64,000 bases of DNA from Saprospiraceae bacterium. GTDB lineage: Bacteria > Bacteroidota > Bacteroidia > Chitinophagales > Saprospiraceae. The stretch covers positions 1,834,501 to 1,898,500 of the forward strand of contig JADJYQ010000001.1 in the NCBI GenBank assembly GCA_016719615.1, written 5' to 3'. The notes below the pieces were generated by a model. The model saw only the letters and a program-made list of their open reading frames with translations, was not told where the DNA came from and did no database searches. Of this stretch, positions 29,101-36,872 are shown in pieces (positions within the stretch are counted from its first letter, which is position 1; each line of letters starts with the position of its first letter). The translations under genes were made by a program, and so were the position numbers.

Positions 29101-29378
29101 AGAGTAACATCAACGGTATTACTAACTCCGAGAATCAAGTCTTGAGAATTATAACCGGTATAACTCACAACTAATGTGTTTGCGTCTGATGGGACGCTAA
29201 GTGAATAATTACCATTAATGTCGGTAATGGTTCCAATCGCTGTGCCTTTGGCGACCACATTGGCCCCAATGATGGGATTACCTTCTTTATCAGTAATCGT
29301 TCCTTTCACAACTCTCTGAGCCTCAGCATACTGCAAAACAGTAAACAGGGCCAGAAAAATGAATAAAAGTTTCTTCAT
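26103..29378 (-). CDS. SusC/RagA-type TonB-linked outer-membrane protein
   Basis: A 1091-residue receptor. The signal peptide (LLFIFLALFTVLQYAEA) is followed by a carboxypeptidase-D-like domain (residues about 22-100, VVKGTITDKEGNPIIGANV). A plug domain follows with the SusC signature LRGETSLTQGNNALIVVDG and the RagA motif DIESVTVLKGPAATTLYGSR. The rest is a barrel ending in FGVELRVKF, with the terminal Phe expected for BAM recognition. It is the first gene of a three-gene operon and has its own promoter about 40 bases upstream. Energy would come from TonB-ExbB-ExbD; an exbB/exbD pair is encoded at 59.5 kb. Confidence 0.95.
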   Translation of the reverse strand: MKKLLFIFLALFTVLQYAEAQRVVKGTITDKEGNPIIGANVVAKGTAIGTITDINGNYSLSVPSDANTLVVSYTGYNSQDLILGVSNTVDVTLEEGVLLGETVITALGVKRNKSDVVYANQTIGSDELNSTANKSVLNALQGKVAGVKIGQASGAVGASTRVVLRGETSLTQGNNALIVVDGVPVNNSSTSGGGGTGKDGDRDNYVDFGNRGNDINPDDIESVTVLKGPAATTLYGSRGGSGVILVTTKSGKKAAKPNISFNSSFSVEEVLLLYKYQEQYGSGYESCNGCGGGINIFMGENFAWGSKFDGQLRPWTSAPFDDHGDLIPLSNGKIEQLIRPYSAVKNNVKNFFEIGQTVRNNFSISGGTDKFNYLLSYTNFNNKGIVLNTELNKHNIQLNAGAQFSSKWRSDFRINYSKLDQRGATEGGYPFGYSAGTPAMSFVTQTPSNIPFEELRDYNSPYHDFKGFYGQYSINPYFILDNQDLRNSVDNVLSSASLSFSPTEKLTFTGRVSTNFISSTVTEKGPKFAYQTAYTWADGELLDGGRTPGSVFSLGSYKEASARITDLIYDLYGNYATPLGSDFKLSTTVGFNSIDQASRTVNGSTVGGLVIPGFYDLTNSVEQPRATRRSTQYRLYGIYLNNSLSYKNYATFEYSARQDYSSTLPDGNRGFFYQAVGFSFVPTSLPNVELGPINYLKFRGGIGSAGKDAPLYRLNTYYNLNPLLLDLGDDYQTRFPFDGQTGAQKGNSIGNPDLKPELSVTTEVGFDMGLLKDRVEVNFTYYNINSKNQIVDVNIPWSSGFAFVPVNIGRMTNKGVEIGVSLTPVHTQNLTWKVYGSWSKNTNEVVEIIDNGIEGDELNIYTSIVHFTGHGSLNLVAVEGQPFGTFKGTNYVYDDQGRIVVNASGNPEKSAELEYLGSYQPDFLYSFGTELRVGNFTLNALLDGKQGGLFYSGTKLSTEFNGTAITTLLNDRQPFVVDNSVTANGDANTKTTTAYSYFRGLPASEYLLDASYLKFRELSLFYDFPSFKGKNGFSALSLGVFAKNLKFWVAEENTFADPEVGGVGGASDAVGIETTTTPTSRSFGVELRVKF

Positions 29379-29417
29379 AATCTGGTAAGTTTAATTTACA
29401 AATGTTTTGTTAACCCT

Positions 29418-29445
29418 CAAAGATAGCATTCAAACTAAAATCCAA
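29418..29445 (-). promoter_or_regulatory. Bacteroidota-type promoter for the SusC/SusD operon
   Basis: The minus strand has TTG, a 17-base spacer and TATCTTTG, matching TAnnTTTG exactly. The start of transcription would fall about 30 bases before the SusC ATG. The remaining spacer up to 29634 is AT-rich, and I found no anti-sigma/ECF pair or operator in it. Confidence 0.7.
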
Positions 29446-29634
29446 GCATTTTTAGTTATTTTTTTATTAAATAACAATTAATTAATTGAATTTAACATGA
29501 ATTTGGGGAAAGCAAGAATAAGGCCAAAAAATTAAATATATGGATGCTACCATTAATATATTAACAAATTAATAAACTGTATATTACTCATATACAATAA
29601 TATATAAACAAGAATTTTGTATAATTTGAGAGCC

Positions 29635-30363
29635 TTAAATGGAAGATTCCTTCAGTTGAAATTTGTACATCCCTATGGTATTTTCCAAGCCGAAATAAAG
29701 TGCATCACAGACCAAGGCATGTCCAATAGACACCTCCAACAAGTTTTCAAGGTGCAATTTGTAATATCTTAAATTGACCAAATTCAAATCATGTCCAGCA
29801 TTCAGTCCGATACCATAATCTGCAGCGCGTTTTGCAGTTGCCAGATGATCCCGGATGGCCAAATGAGGGTCCTTGCTATAAGTTTGAGCATAATTCCCAG
29901 TGTACAATTCAATCCGATCTGCTGCTAATTTTGCAACTTCCGGCACATACTCCGGTATAGGGTTCAAGAAAAGGGATACCCTTATGCCTTGAGCTTTAAA
30001 TTCGCTGATAATTTCTCTTAAAAAGTCTTTATTCTCAACCGGATTCCAGCCAGTATCCGAAGTCAAAACCTCCGGTGGATCGGGAACTAAGGTCACCTGA
30101 TCAGGTTTATTTAATAAGACCAAATCCATAAAATTTCTTGAAGGGTAGCCCTCCATATTAAATTCAGTTTTGACCAAACTTTTGAGTAGAGCAATGTCAG
30201 CCCGGCGAATATGTCTTTCATCCGGACGAGGGTGCACCGTAATACCTTCCGCTCCAAAGCGCTCACAATCCATCGCAACTTGTATTAAATCAGGAAGATT
30301 CCCGCCCCTGGCATTACGCAGTAAAGCAATTTTATTGATATTTACGCTTAATCTTGTTTTCAT
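29635..30363 (-). CDS. pdxJ: Pyridoxine 5'-phosphate synthase
   Basis: PdxJ condenses 1-deoxyxylulose 5-phosphate with 3-amino-2-oxopropyl phosphate to give pyridoxine 5'-phosphate. The 242-residue TIM barrel starts TRLSVNINKIALLRNARGG and has the conserved GITVHPRPDERHI, NMEGYPS, VTLVPDPPEVLTSDTGW, LNAGHDLN and IGHALVCDAL blocks. The ATG at 30363 is preferred over a longer start because it matches the family N-terminus. It is divergent from the CPBP gene with only 16 bases between the start codons. Confidence 0.95.
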   Translation of the reverse strand: MKTRLSVNINKIALLRNARGGNLPDLIQVAMDCERFGAEGITVHPRPDERHIRRADIALLKSLVKTEFNMEGYPSRNFMDLVLLNKPDQVTLVPDPPEVLTSDTGWNPVENKDFLREIISEFKAQGIRVSLFLNPIPEYVPEVAKLAADRIELYTGNYAQTYSKDPHLAIRDHLATAKRAADYGIGLNAGHDLNLVNLRYYKLHLENLLEVSIGHALVCDALYFGLENTIGMYKFQLKESSI

Positions 30364-30379
30364 AGGCAGGTTCAAATTT

Positions 30380-31252
30380 ATGATCAAAAATACTTCCATT
30401 CATCTCGTGTATTTTATTGGCTTCATTTTAGGAGGATTACTCTTGAGTCAATTGATACTTTTTCTGAGCTTATCCATGAGTGGTGACATTGGACTAGCGC
30501 AAATGCAAGACTCAGCAGGATGGGTCCAACAGCTCTCCGGCAGACAGCTAATGACCCAACAACTCATATCACAAGTTTGTAGTCTGATATTACCCTGCTT
30601 TTTATTGCATAAGTTTTTTATGAAAGATGCATCGTTTTCATTAGGTGGAGTCATTGAACCTAAATTGCTCTTCAAATCCCTTATCTTTTTTCTATTACTC
30701 ATGCCACTCGTCGGATTAAGCGCTTATCTCAATCAACTCGTACCGGTTTCGGATTGGGTCATCAATTCAGAAACGCAAATGCTGGAACTCATGAAAAAAA
30801 TGTTCCATTCCAAAACTACTTTGGACTTTTTAATGGCACTTGTCGTCATTGCAATCATTCCAGCAATAGCAGAAGAATGGGCGTTCAGAGGCGTGCTACA
30901 GAATTATTTAATGTTACTCACCGGCAAAAAATGGATTGGATTGCTGCTGGCATCCATATTGTTTTCCGCGGTACATATGCAGTTTTTAGGTTTTCTACCA
31001 CGTTTTATCCTAGGTTGGATCCTTGGTTTCATTTTTCTGAGAACCGGCAATTTATGGTATTCTATTTTTTTACATTTTATCAACAATGCCACTCAACTCG
31101 TCGCAATTTATGCGATTCAAGATCATAGCCTTGATTCACTTTTAGAAAAATCTGAGATGCCTAATCTCTTTGCTGTCTCTATCTGTACCTTACTTGCCAT
31201 CTGGTTTGGAATCATTGCATTTAAATCGAAATTAAAGATCGCACATGCTTAA
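30380..31252 (+). CDS. CPBP family intramembrane metalloprotease (CAAX protease-like)
   Basis: A 290-residue membrane protein with about eight hydrophobic helices. The ABI/CPBP active-site blocks are present: AIAEEWAFRG (EExxxR, near residue 165), FSAVHMQFLGFLPRF (second metal ligand) and the C-terminal IFLHFINN. The family cleaves membrane or prenylated substrates or protects against bacteriocins; the substrate here is unknown. I chose the ATG at 30380 because the earlier open frame overlaps pdxJ on the other strand. Its stop overlaps the cdsA start by 8 bases. Confidence 0.9.
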   Translation: MIKNTSIHLVYFIGFILGGLLLSQLILFLSLSMSGDIGLAQMQDSAGWVQQLSGRQLMTQQLISQVCSLILPCFLLHKFFMKDASFSLGGVIEPKLLFKSLIFFLLLMPLVGLSAYLNQLVPVSDWVINSETQMLELMKKMFHSKTTLDFLMALVVIAIIPAIAEEWAFRGVLQNYLMLLTGKKWIGLLLASILFSAVHMQFLGFLPRFILGWILGFIFLRTGNLWYSIFLHFINNATQLVAIYAIQDHSLDSLLEKSEMPNLFAVSICTLLAIWFGIIAFKSKLKIAHA

Positions 31253-32058
31253 AAGAAGTATCACTGGTTTGGTTCTAGGAGTTCTCATGATCGCTGCACT
31301 GACCCAGTATGAGTGGACTGCTTTATTATTACTAATAATGATTCTATTAGGATCGGCTTATGAATGGTTTAAACATTTTGTGAGCTTACACTCCCCATTG
31401 ATCCGACTGGTTTATATCATTTTTACAATTATTGTCTTGTGTTTGATCCTATTGCTATATCTTAAAACTATTGAGGTTTCAATTTTACATATGGAGTTCG
31501 TCACAGGAATGACTTTATTTCTATTAGCCTTGACAGCCTTAGGCGCAGTATATAGCAAAACAGTAGTCCCTTCAACAGTATCCTGGCATAATTGGATCTT
31601 TTATATACTTTTTCCAATCCTGATTTGTTTTCATTTTCTACATCAGGATTTTCAAATACATAAATGGATTTTATTGGGATTGGTCTTTATAAATTGGAGC
31701 AATGATGTCTTTGCTTATTTTACAGGGAAGCTCATTGGAAAGACGCCGCTGGCTCCTCAAATTTCGCCCAACAAAACAATAGAAGGCACGATTGGAGGAA
31801 TGATTGCAAGCATCCTAACAGCATTTTTAGTGAATCAGTTTTTGTTCATCAGCGCCTACCCAATTTTTCAAATATTTGCTTCTGGGCTTATGCGTTTCAG
31901 TAGCAGGTACTACCGGCGATTTATACGAATCGAGACTTAAAAGATTAGCTGGAATTAAAGACAGTGGAAGTATCTTGCCGGGCCATGGAGGATTTTTAGA
32001 TCGCTTTGATAGTTTTTTCTTTGTCGTGGTTGTGGGTATTTTTGTGCTAAGTTTTTAA
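31245..32058 (+). CDS. cdsA: Phosphatidate cytidylyltransferase, interrupted by a one-base frameshift
   Basis: CdsA makes CDP-diacylglycerol from phosphatidate and CTP, the branch point of phospholipid synthesis. The first frame gives a polytopic membrane protein with WSNDVFAYFTGKLIGKTPL and ISPNKTIEGTIGG, then leaves the family sequence after ISAYPIF. The signature VSVAGTTGDLYESRLKR, with KDSGSILPGHGGFLDRFDS, continues in the +1 frame to 32058. Removing one T, most simply from the five-T run at 31864-31868, joins both parts into 270 residues, a normal length. The downstream partner psd suggests that phospholipid synthesis is organised as an operon. Confidence 0.9.
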
Positions 32059-32067
32059 TTATAAAAC

Positions 32068-32721
32068 ATGAATATACATAAAGAAGGAAGATCCTGGGTT
32101 CTGGGTTCATTGACTTTTTACATTGTGCTGATCATCCTTTTGCACCATGTAAACCCACTCCTTTTCTGGCCATTGGTAATAATACTTGGTATCGCATTTT
32201 GGTTGATCCTTAATTTTTTCAGAAATCCTGAACGTCCCATCGATAAATATGACGACCACTACGTTTATGCACCGGCAGATGGTAAAATTGTCGTTATTGA
32301 AGAGACCGAGGAAACTGAATTTTTTAAAGGAAAGCGAAAAATGGTGAGCATTTTTATGAATCCTTTAAATGTGCATGTGAATCGTTACCCTTTTAGTGGA
32401 AAAGTGGTATATACTCAGTATCATCCGGGCTTATATCTGGTTGCCTGGCATCCTAAATCTTCTACTGAAAATGAGAGAAATACAGTCGTAATTGAGCGCA
32501 TAGATGGCACTCAAGTTTTATTGCGTCAAATAGCCGGCGCGTTAGCACGTAGGATTTGTAGTTATGCAAAACCGGGTGACCCCTGCAAACAAGGAACAGA
32601 TTTCGGTTTTATTAAATTTGGATCCAGAGTGGATTTGTTTTTACCCTTGAACGCAGATGTCAGGGTACAAATGGACCAAAAGGTGGAAGGCAATAAAGAT
32701 GTAATTGCGTTTATTCCATAA
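32068..32721 (+). CDS. psd: Phosphatidylserine decarboxylase (short proenzyme type)
   Basis: A 217-residue membrane-associated enzyme that makes phosphatidylethanolamine. It is self-cleaving: the conserved FGSR motif in DFGFIKFGSRVDLFLP marks the Gly-Ser bond that yields the pyruvoyl group. Other landmarks are YAPADGKIVVIEE and MNPLNVHVNRYPFSG. Two hydrophobic helices lie at residues about 10-50. It follows cdsA by 9 bases. pssA, which would supply the substrate, is not in this window. Confidence 0.93.
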   Translation: MNIHKEGRSWVLGSLTFYIVLIILLHHVNPLLFWPLVIILGIAFWLILNFFRNPERPIDKYDDHYVYAPADGKIVVIEETEETEFFKGKRKMVSIFMNPLNVHVNRYPFSGKVVYTQYHPGLYLVAWHPKSSTENERNTVVIERIDGTQVLLRQIAGALARRICSYAKPGDPCKQGTDFGFIKFGSRVDLFLPLNADVRVQMDQKVEGNKDVIAFIP

Positions 32722-32840
32722 AATTGGATGAAGTAAAATTGGAGAATATCTGTTTCTTTGTGGCTTGTAGGCTTGTAGATTGGACGACTTAGATGTTTGA
32801 TGTTTTAAAAAATTATTTTTGGATTTGGATTAGAACACTT

Positions 32841-32880
32841 CACTCACACTCACACTCACACTCACACCCACACCCACACC
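32841..32880 (+). repeat. CACTCA/CACCCA short tandem repeat upstream of tRNA-Ala
   Basis: About six and a half hexamer units, first CACTCA and then CACCCA, run up to CCGAATT, which abuts the tRNA-Ala 5' end. No gene is present in the 164-base spacer after psd. Confidence 0.88.
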
Positions 32881-32885
32881 GAATT

Positions 32886-32959
32886 GGGGGTGTAGCTCAG
32901 CTGGCTAGAGTATTTGCATGGCATGCAAGGGGTCAGGGGTTCGACTCCCCTCACCTCCA
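32886..32959 (+). tRNA. tRNA-Ala (GGC)
   Basis: Acceptor GGGGGTG pairs with CACCTCC, and the D-arm is TAGCTCAGCTGGCTAGAG. The anticodon stem TTTGC/GCAAG encloses the loop ATGGCAT with anticodon GGC, and the T-loop is GGTTCGACTCC. It lies between psd and the convergent lysS gene. Confidence 0.94.
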
Positions 32960-32998
32960 CAATTCAACAAAACTTGAAAATGAATTGCCTTGATAGAT

Positions 32999-34528
32999 TT
33001 ATTCTATTGAGGCATTTTGTTTTTTAATGGGTTTCATTTGAGGAAATAACAACACTTCCTGGATGGCCTCTTGTCCAGTCAGCAGCATCGTAAGTCGATC
33101 TATGCCTATTCCGAGTCCGGATGTGGGTGGCATGCCGTACTCCAGCGATAACAGAAAATCTTCATCCATGGCCATTGCTTCTTCATCGCCCCTTTCTGCC
33201 AATTGCAATTGGGCTTCGAATCGTTGACGCTGATCGATCGGATCATTCAACTCCGTATAGGCGTTTGCTATTTCTTTCCGGTTTATATATAATTCAAATC
33301 TTTCGACCAGGCCCGGCTTCGTACGGTGTTTTTTTGCCAAAGGGGTCATCTCGATGGGATAATCTATAATGTATGTGGGTTGGATCAAATTGGGTTCTAC
33401 CAATTCACTGAAAATCTCATCTATCAGTTTGCCGATTCCCATGGAAGCGTCCGTTGCGATACTTTTTGATTTGCAAAATGCTTTCAATTCGGATTCTGTT
33501 TTTCCTTCCACTTGAAATCCTCCGTATTCTTCGATGGCTTCAAACATGGTGAGTCTGCGGAATGGTTTTTTAAATGAAATATTTTGACCGGCAATTTCAA
33601 CTTCATGTGTTCCATTAACCTGGCTTACAACTTTTTCAAGCATATCTTCGACCATTTCCATCATCCATATATAATCCTTATAGGCCACATAAATTTCCAT
33701 CGATGTGAATTCCGGATTATGGGTGCGGTCCATGCCCTCATTGCGGAACATTTTACCAAATTCATACACTCCATCAAATCCACCAACGATCAATCGTTTT
33801 AAGTACAATTCGTTGGCGATCCTCAAAAATAAAGGAAGATCTAAGGCATTGTGATGGGTTTTAAAAGGCCTGGCAGCTGCACCGCCGTGTATGCTTTGCA
33901 GGACGGGAGTTTCCACTTCAAGCCAGCCATGTGCATTAAAATAGTCGCGCATCAATTGCACGAGTCTGCTCCTTTTGATAAATATTTCTTTGATGTGGGG
34001 ATTTACGATAAGATCCACATATCGATGCCGATATCTCTGCTCCGGATCAGTGTAAGCATCATGAACGATGCCATCCGTGTCTGTTTTTACGATTGGTAAA
34101 GGATGAAGAGATTTCGAAAGCATTGTCAATTCAGAAACGTGAATAGAAATTTCCCCTACTTTGGTTCGAAAAACATATCCTTTTACTCCAAAAATATCAC
34201 CGATATCAGTTAACCTTTTAAACACTACATCAAAAAGAGTTTTGTCATCGCCAGAACAAATTTCATCCCGCTTAATGTAAACTTGAATTTTTCCACTGGA
34301 ATCTTGCAATTCTGCAAAACAAGCTTTTCCCATATCTCTGACCATCATGACTCTGCCCGCAAGACTTACACTTTTAAAGGCTTCAGGATTCTGGTCGAAA
34401 TCAGATTTAATTTTGAGCGAATTAGTATTTACGTGAAAGGCCTGGGCGGGATATGGATTTATGCCCAAGTTCTGGATTTCAGTTAATGAATTTCTTCTTA
34501 CAATTTCTTGTTCGGACAAATGTAACAT
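32999..34528 (-). CDS. lysS: Lysyl-tRNA synthetase (class II)
   Basis: LysS charges tRNA-Lys. The 509-residue protein has the N-terminal OB-fold anticodon-binding domain (VSLAGRVMMVRDMGKACFAEL), then the class II core. Motif 2 is FRNEGMDRTHNPEFTSMEIY, and motif 3 is in GLGIGIDRLTMLLTG near the C-terminus. Length is normal, with no C-terminal extension. It converges with tRNA-Ala and is downstream of the T9SS paralogue pair on the same strand. Confidence 0.96.
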   Translation of the reverse strand: MLHLSEQEIVRRNSLTEIQNLGINPYPAQAFHVNTNSLKIKSDFDQNPEAFKSVSLAGRVMMVRDMGKACFAELQDSSGKIQVYIKRDEICSGDDKTLFDVVFKRLTDIGDIFGVKGYVFRTKVGEISIHVSELTMLSKSLHPLPIVKTDTDGIVHDAYTDPEQRYRHRYVDLIVNPHIKEIFIKRSRLVQLMRDYFNAHGWLEVETPVLQSIHGGAAARPFKTHHNALDLPLFLRIANELYLKRLIVGGFDGVYEFGKMFRNEGMDRTHNPEFTSMEIYVAYKDYIWMMEMVEDMLEKVVSQVNGTHEVEIAGQNISFKKPFRRLTMFEAIEEYGGFQVEGKTESELKAFCKSKSIATDASMGIGKLIDEIFSELVEPNLIQPTYIIDYPIEMTPLAKKHRTKPGLVERFELYINRKEIANAYTELNDPIDQRQRFEAQLQLAERGDEEAMAMDEDFLLSLEYGMPPTSGLGIGIDRLTMLLTGQEAIQEVLLFPQMKPIKKQNASIE

Positions 34529-34545
34529 ATTGCGGATTATAGCCG

Positions 34546-34553
34546 CAAAGATA
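34546..34553 (-). promoter_or_regulatory. Candidate -7 element for lysS
   Basis: The minus strand reads TATCTTTG, an exact TAnnTTTG match, 18 bases before the lysS ATG. No clear TTG lies at the expected -33 distance. Confidence 0.45.
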
Positions 34554-34609
34554 CATGAAAATAATTCTTAATTTATAGCTGTATAAAAGCAGCTAATTGG
34601 GTATTGCAT

Positions 34610-36838
34610 TTACATTGGAATGATCAGCTTTAAAATAAAAACTTCTATTCCAATATTCACTTTAAGGAAATATACTCCGGCTGTATTCGGACCTTCCAGT
34701 TGCAGTTTTGATTGCCCGTTTAAACCGAACCCTTCACCAGACTTGACCAATTTTCCTGATAAATCTAACCATTCATATTTTATAATAGTTTTTGCCTGCG
34801 GGTGAATTTCCAATTCAATAAATTCTTTGGTCATTTTAGAAATTCGAATTTCTGTTTCTGCAACGATATCTCTTCGAAGTATCAATTTCTTAAACAAAGA
34901 ATCTCCTCTTTCTTCCTGTCTTTCTTCTTTATCATCGTAAGTGGCCAGCTCTTTGAACTTTACACATATCGTATCTCTCTCTTCACAATTGGCCAACTGC
35001 GCCAGCCATTCAAAGCAATAAACGCCATAAGCTTCAGCCGTAACAAACGAACGAACGTTCGTTTGTTCGTCAATGATCGCTGATAAGGAACCGCCGATGA
35101 GATTCCATCGTCCGGTCAGAGCTGACTTCCCGTTGAGCCGGGTAGATTTTCCATACACGGTAAAATCTTTACCGGCAGATAAAGGAGAAATCGTATGCAC
35201 ATATACCCGACTTGGATTACTTTCTTGTCCATTAATGGCATAGTGTACTTTTACTAATCCCGTATCTCCAATATTTAAATTCCAAACAATCTGAACAGAA
35301 GATGAATCGGGTTTTGACAGGATGTTACCTCCTGAAATTTCCCATACAAAAACAGTGGAAGGCTGTAGTGGCTGCACCAAAGCAGTTAGCCAATTTGTAT
35401 CCGCCGGACAAATTTCCCGTTGCGCAATGATGAGCGGACCATTTAAGAATTTAAGCTCTTCAAAATTCTCTTCAAAGCTCCGGGTACAAACGGCAGAATC
35501 CGCGCCCAGCAAACATTTTACAAAAACATCAACAATGTAGTCTCCCGGAACAAAAGCTTTGAAGTGCTCATCTTTGGAAAGTATTGTTTTGGTACTATCT
35601 GCTTTTAACCGCCAGTTGTATTCGAATTCATATACTTCTCCAACATTACATGGATTTGATATTTTTACATTGGGTGAATAGATCAAAGTATCATTTACAA
35701 CATTCGCAGAAATTTGTGCATTGTAGTTAACACTAACAGACGTTAGTAAAATAGAAGAATCGCACTGATAGATATCTGTAGTTTTCGGCAATGGAATTTC
35801 GAATTGGTTTTTACATCCTACCCAAGCCCGGCCGGTAAGGTCAATATAGGGTTCATTATCGCAGGTGATGTGATAGACATCGGCGGGCAAGACTTTATTG
35901 AGAACTGTGTAATGAATGATAGAATCAAATTTACAGCAATTCGCATCTGTAAACTCCTGATGATATGTTCCACTTGAAAACACTCTTTGCGAATGCCATT
36001 TAAATCCACCAGGATTGGCCTGTTCATAACAGATCACTCTGGGTGGACCCATTCTATCGGCTAACGGCCTTACTTTCACTGTAGCACATCTTGGTCCTTC
36101 CTGAGAACATATTGATCCACTTTGAGGGTTGCCGATATAAGCTGTGACGCATAATACGAAATTACCCACATCAGGAAAATCTAAAAATATTTCATTGCTG
36201 TTTGATCCAAACTCATCCCCATCAAGTGTCCATTGGTATGTAGGTTGACAAGCTGATAAAGTATCAATAAAAAACTTATAATTACAAGCCCCAATACAAA
36301 CGGAATCGATCACACCATCAGAATCATCATTGATAAATCCGAGCGGACTTAAAGTAGGTGTTCCTCCTCCACCTGTGCTCAGAGTAAAATCGCAGATATC
36401 GCCTGAGCAGCCATCGACCCAGAGATAATATGTTTTACAAGCTATAAGATTAACTTCTATAACTTCCACACTTCCCGGAGGCACGCAAGGGATGGAGCGA
36501 CAAAAAACGTCCTCAGAACAAGAGCAATTACCCCAAATGCCATATTGCAGACCCTGAGTAGTAGTACAGCCCCCAATTGTAAGTGTTATCGTCACGTTCC
36601 CTCCCTGGGTTACAAATCCCCACCAACTCGTGTTGTGACCAACTCCTCCTTGGGAACAAAGCGGAGAACAAGGACTGGGTATTGTGCTTGGATTATTGCA
36701 CGCATAACCATTTAGATCATCTAGCGAACAAAGGACATTTGCATCCTCGCAGATTTCAGCCATTGGAGGTGTGCATTGGGAATGCAATTTAAAATGGATA
36801 CAAAAGATTAAAATGCAAAGGGTAAAGAATGTTTTCAT
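34610..36838 (-). CDS. Secreted PKD-like protein with T9SS type A-like C-terminal domain (paralogue 1)
   Basis: A 742-residue protein with a signal peptide (TLCILIFCIHFKLHS) and a Cys-rich N-terminal domain (residues about 20-150) with repeated CxxA/CSL motifs, TSWWGFVTQGG and CKTYYLWVDG. PKD/Ig-like segments follow (TYQWTLDGDEFG, TVFVWEISGGN). The last 80 residues (IIKYEWLDLSGKLVKSGEG, AGVYFLKVNIG) look like a Por_Secre_tail sorting domain, so export by the T9SS and attachment to the surface are expected. It is a close paralogue of the next gene upstream, 34 bases away. The function is unknown; binding or adhesion is a guess. Confidence 0.8.
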   Translation of the reverse strand: MKTFFTLCILIFCIHFKLHSQCTPPMAEICEDANVLCSLDDLNGYACNNPSTIPSPCSPLCSQGGVGHNTSWWGFVTQGGNVTITLTIGGCTTTQGLQYGIWGNCSCSEDVFCRSIPCVPPGSVEVIEVNLIACKTYYLWVDGCSGDICDFTLSTGGGGTPTLSPLGFINDDSDGVIDSVCIGACNYKFFIDTLSACQPTYQWTLDGDEFGSNSNEIFLDFPDVGNFVLCVTAYIGNPQSGSICSQEGPRCATVKVRPLADRMGPPRVICYEQANPGGFKWHSQRVFSSGTYHQEFTDANCCKFDSIIHYTVLNKVLPADVYHITCDNEPYIDLTGRAWVGCKNQFEIPLPKTTDIYQCDSSILLTSVSVNYNAQISANVVNDTLIYSPNVKISNPCNVGEVYEFEYNWRLKADSTKTILSKDEHFKAFVPGDYIVDVFVKCLLGADSAVCTRSFEENFEELKFLNGPLIIAQREICPADTNWLTALVQPLQPSTVFVWEISGGNILSKPDSSSVQIVWNLNIGDTGLVKVHYAINGQESNPSRVYVHTISPLSAGKDFTVYGKSTRLNGKSALTGRWNLIGGSLSAIIDEQTNVRSFVTAEAYGVYCFEWLAQLANCEERDTICVKFKELATYDDKEERQEERGDSLFKKLILRRDIVAETEIRISKMTKEFIELEIHPQAKTIIKYEWLDLSGKLVKSGEGFGLNGQSKLQLEGPNTAGVYFLKVNIGIEVFILKLIIPM

Positions 36839-36872
36839 ATGTCTAAAGTTAAACTTAGCTCATGATTAGAAT

